Shown here: positions 25,590-26,269 of the stretch, in pieces
Numbering within the stretch: position 1 is the first letter of the stretch
Layout of the letters: every line of letters begins with the position of its first letter
Origin: Prevotellaceae bacterium UBA4372
Lineage (GTDB): Bacteria > Bacteroidota > Bacteroidia > Bacteroidales > Bacteroidaceae
DNA length: 26,269 nucleotides
Assembly: GCA_002391275.1 (NCBI GenBank)
Contig: DGSC01000063.1
Span: forward strand, 1 to 26,269
Direction of reading: 5' to 3'
Notes under the pieces: model-generated
The model's input: the letters and a program-made list of their open reading frames with translations, nothing else
What the model was told of the DNA's origin: nothing
Databases searched by the model: none
Program-made: the position numbers and the translations under genes

Positions 25590-25613
25590 ATAGTTTGTAC
25601 TAATCTTCATAAT

Positions 25614-25702
25614 CCATAGGTGCATATAATCCTTTCTTGCTAACGTCTATCCACTTCACCTTAAGGCAAATTATATAAACCATAGGTGAATAGAATGCTT
25701 TC
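25614..25702. repeat. Decayed direct repeat, 66-bp period
   Basis: CCATAGGTGCATATAATCC at 25614 recurs as CCATAGGTGAATAGAATGC at 25680, each followed by TTTC; the copies are offset by 66 bases with a few mismatches. Similarity fades after about 25 bases. Confidence 0.6.
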
Positions 25703-25871
25703 CCTTAACCTTGGATTATCACTCCCTTCCAATCAAGAGAAAGAAACAAGCACACATTCAATCTGATAAGTCAATTGGAAATAATTGTCCGCAAGTTCAA
25801 TGGACTGATTACGGAATTCCGGACAATCGCTAATCATCATTGCTTTTAGCCCAACGGAAACACCCAGTAAA

Positions 25872-26221
25872 GAAAGGAACTAACCGTGTAATGGAAGTAA
25901 AGTAACCCTGTAATGAAAGGAAAAAAAACCTGTAATGTAAGAAAAGTAACCCTGTAATGAAAGGAAAGAAACCCTGCAATGAAAGGAAAGTAATCCTGTA
26001 ATGAAAGGAAAGGAACCCTGCAATGTAAGGAAAGGAACCCTGCAATGTAAGGAAAGGAACCTTGTAATGTAAGAAAGTAATCCTGTAATGAAAGGAAAGT
26101 AACCCTGTAATGAAAGGAAAGTATTCCTGTAATGAAAGGAAAGTAACCTTGTAATGAAAGGAAAGTATTCCTGTAATGAAAGGAAAGTATTCCTGTAATG
26201 AATGGGAAACAACCAGTAATG
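25872..26221. repeat. Sixteen-copy 22-bp purine-rich tandem array
   Basis: Sixteen consecutive units, fourteen of 22 bp and two of 21 bp, follow a consensus of AAAGGAAAGTAA, two variable pyrimidine-rich bases, then CTGTAATG. The plus strand is strongly purine-biased. Variation is mostly at a few positions (GTAAC, GTATT, GGAAC, GTAAT before CCTG), so units appear to have expanded by unequal exchange. There are no unique spacers, so this is not a CRISPR array. Confidence 0.9.
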
Positions 26222-26269
26222 GAAAGGGCAGCCCCCCCTTTCCCAAAACGAAAGAAGCCCCGGCAGCCA

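Larger units (their letters stand above)
25498..26269. other. Non-genic repeat DNA at the right edge
   Basis: There is no convincing gene. The region has three parts: a 16-bp inverted repeat enclosing a 23-bp duplication (25512-25589), a decayed 66-bp-period repeat (25614-25702) and a 16-copy 22-bp array (25872-26221). Between 25703 and 25871 I see only unique AT-rich sequence. The long open frames on the minus strand (to 138 codons) exist because the 22-bp unit has no stop in those frames. Confidence 0.7.

Noticed and set aside
25872..26221. CRISPR array
   Set aside because: Units are contiguous, with no unique spacers and no cas genes nearby.
25830..26246. Long minus-strand reading frames (138 and 110 codons) with repeated FITG/SLQ peptides
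   Set aside because: The 22-bp unit has no stop in these minus-strand frames, so long frames arise automatically; two frames are open at once, and there is no promoter or start context.
1..26269. tRNA, rRNA, insertion sequences, integrase or att sites
   Set aside because: No cloverleaf, rRNA-like block, transposase or recombinase sequence was found in the window.

Overview
The window looks like chromosomal DNA of a member of the Bacteroidales, probably close to Prevotellaceae or Bacteroidaceae (inference). The evidence is the protein families (GH51 and GHL10 exported glycosidases, an OMP barrel, a NagB-like/PIG-L fusion, Bacteroidetes-type LeuB and DPP III). In addition, several promoters fit the Bacteroidetes sigma pattern TTTG-N19/20-TAnnTTTG, and Shine-Dalgarno sites are mostly weak. 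No phage, integrase, transposase, CRISPR array, rRNA or tRNA was seen.

Layout. 1-24 (-): first codons of a gene leaving the window. 164-4488 (-): GHL10 exported glycoside-hydrolase-like gene and uvrA, overlapping by one base. 4695-5213 (+): small outer-membrane barrel protein. 5356-8733 (+): NagB-like/PIG-L fusion, exported protein of unknown function, SIMPL protein. 8797-8891: two back-to-back terminators. 8904-11393 (-): GH51 arabinofuranosidase with a long leader. 11670-17431 (+): probable four-gene operon of a headless SbcC-like coiled-coil protein, an AraC-type DNA-binding protein, dipeptidyl peptidase III and an AlkD-like protein. 17528-19355 (+): divergent Fur-like regulator and purA. 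19356-20647: a 1.3-kb non-genic stretch with tandem repeats, inverted repeats and a terminator. 20648-21901 (-): TPR protein and small lipoprotein. 22034-25497 (+): SWIM/SNF2 helicase and leuB. 25498-26269: repeat DNA ending in a 16-copy, 22-bp tandem array.

How the genes fit together. Most are housekeeping: nucleotide excision repair (uvrA), alkylation repair (AlkD-like), AMP synthesis (purA), leucine synthesis (leuB), peptide turnover (DPP III). Polysaccharide or cell-wall functions are GH51, GHL10 and the PIG-L fusion. The unusual parts are the ATPase-less zinc-hook protein, the NagB-like domain with its catalytic residues replaced, a Fur-like protein without the usual sensor histidines, and intergenic DNA whose repeat periods cluster at 22 or 66 bp.
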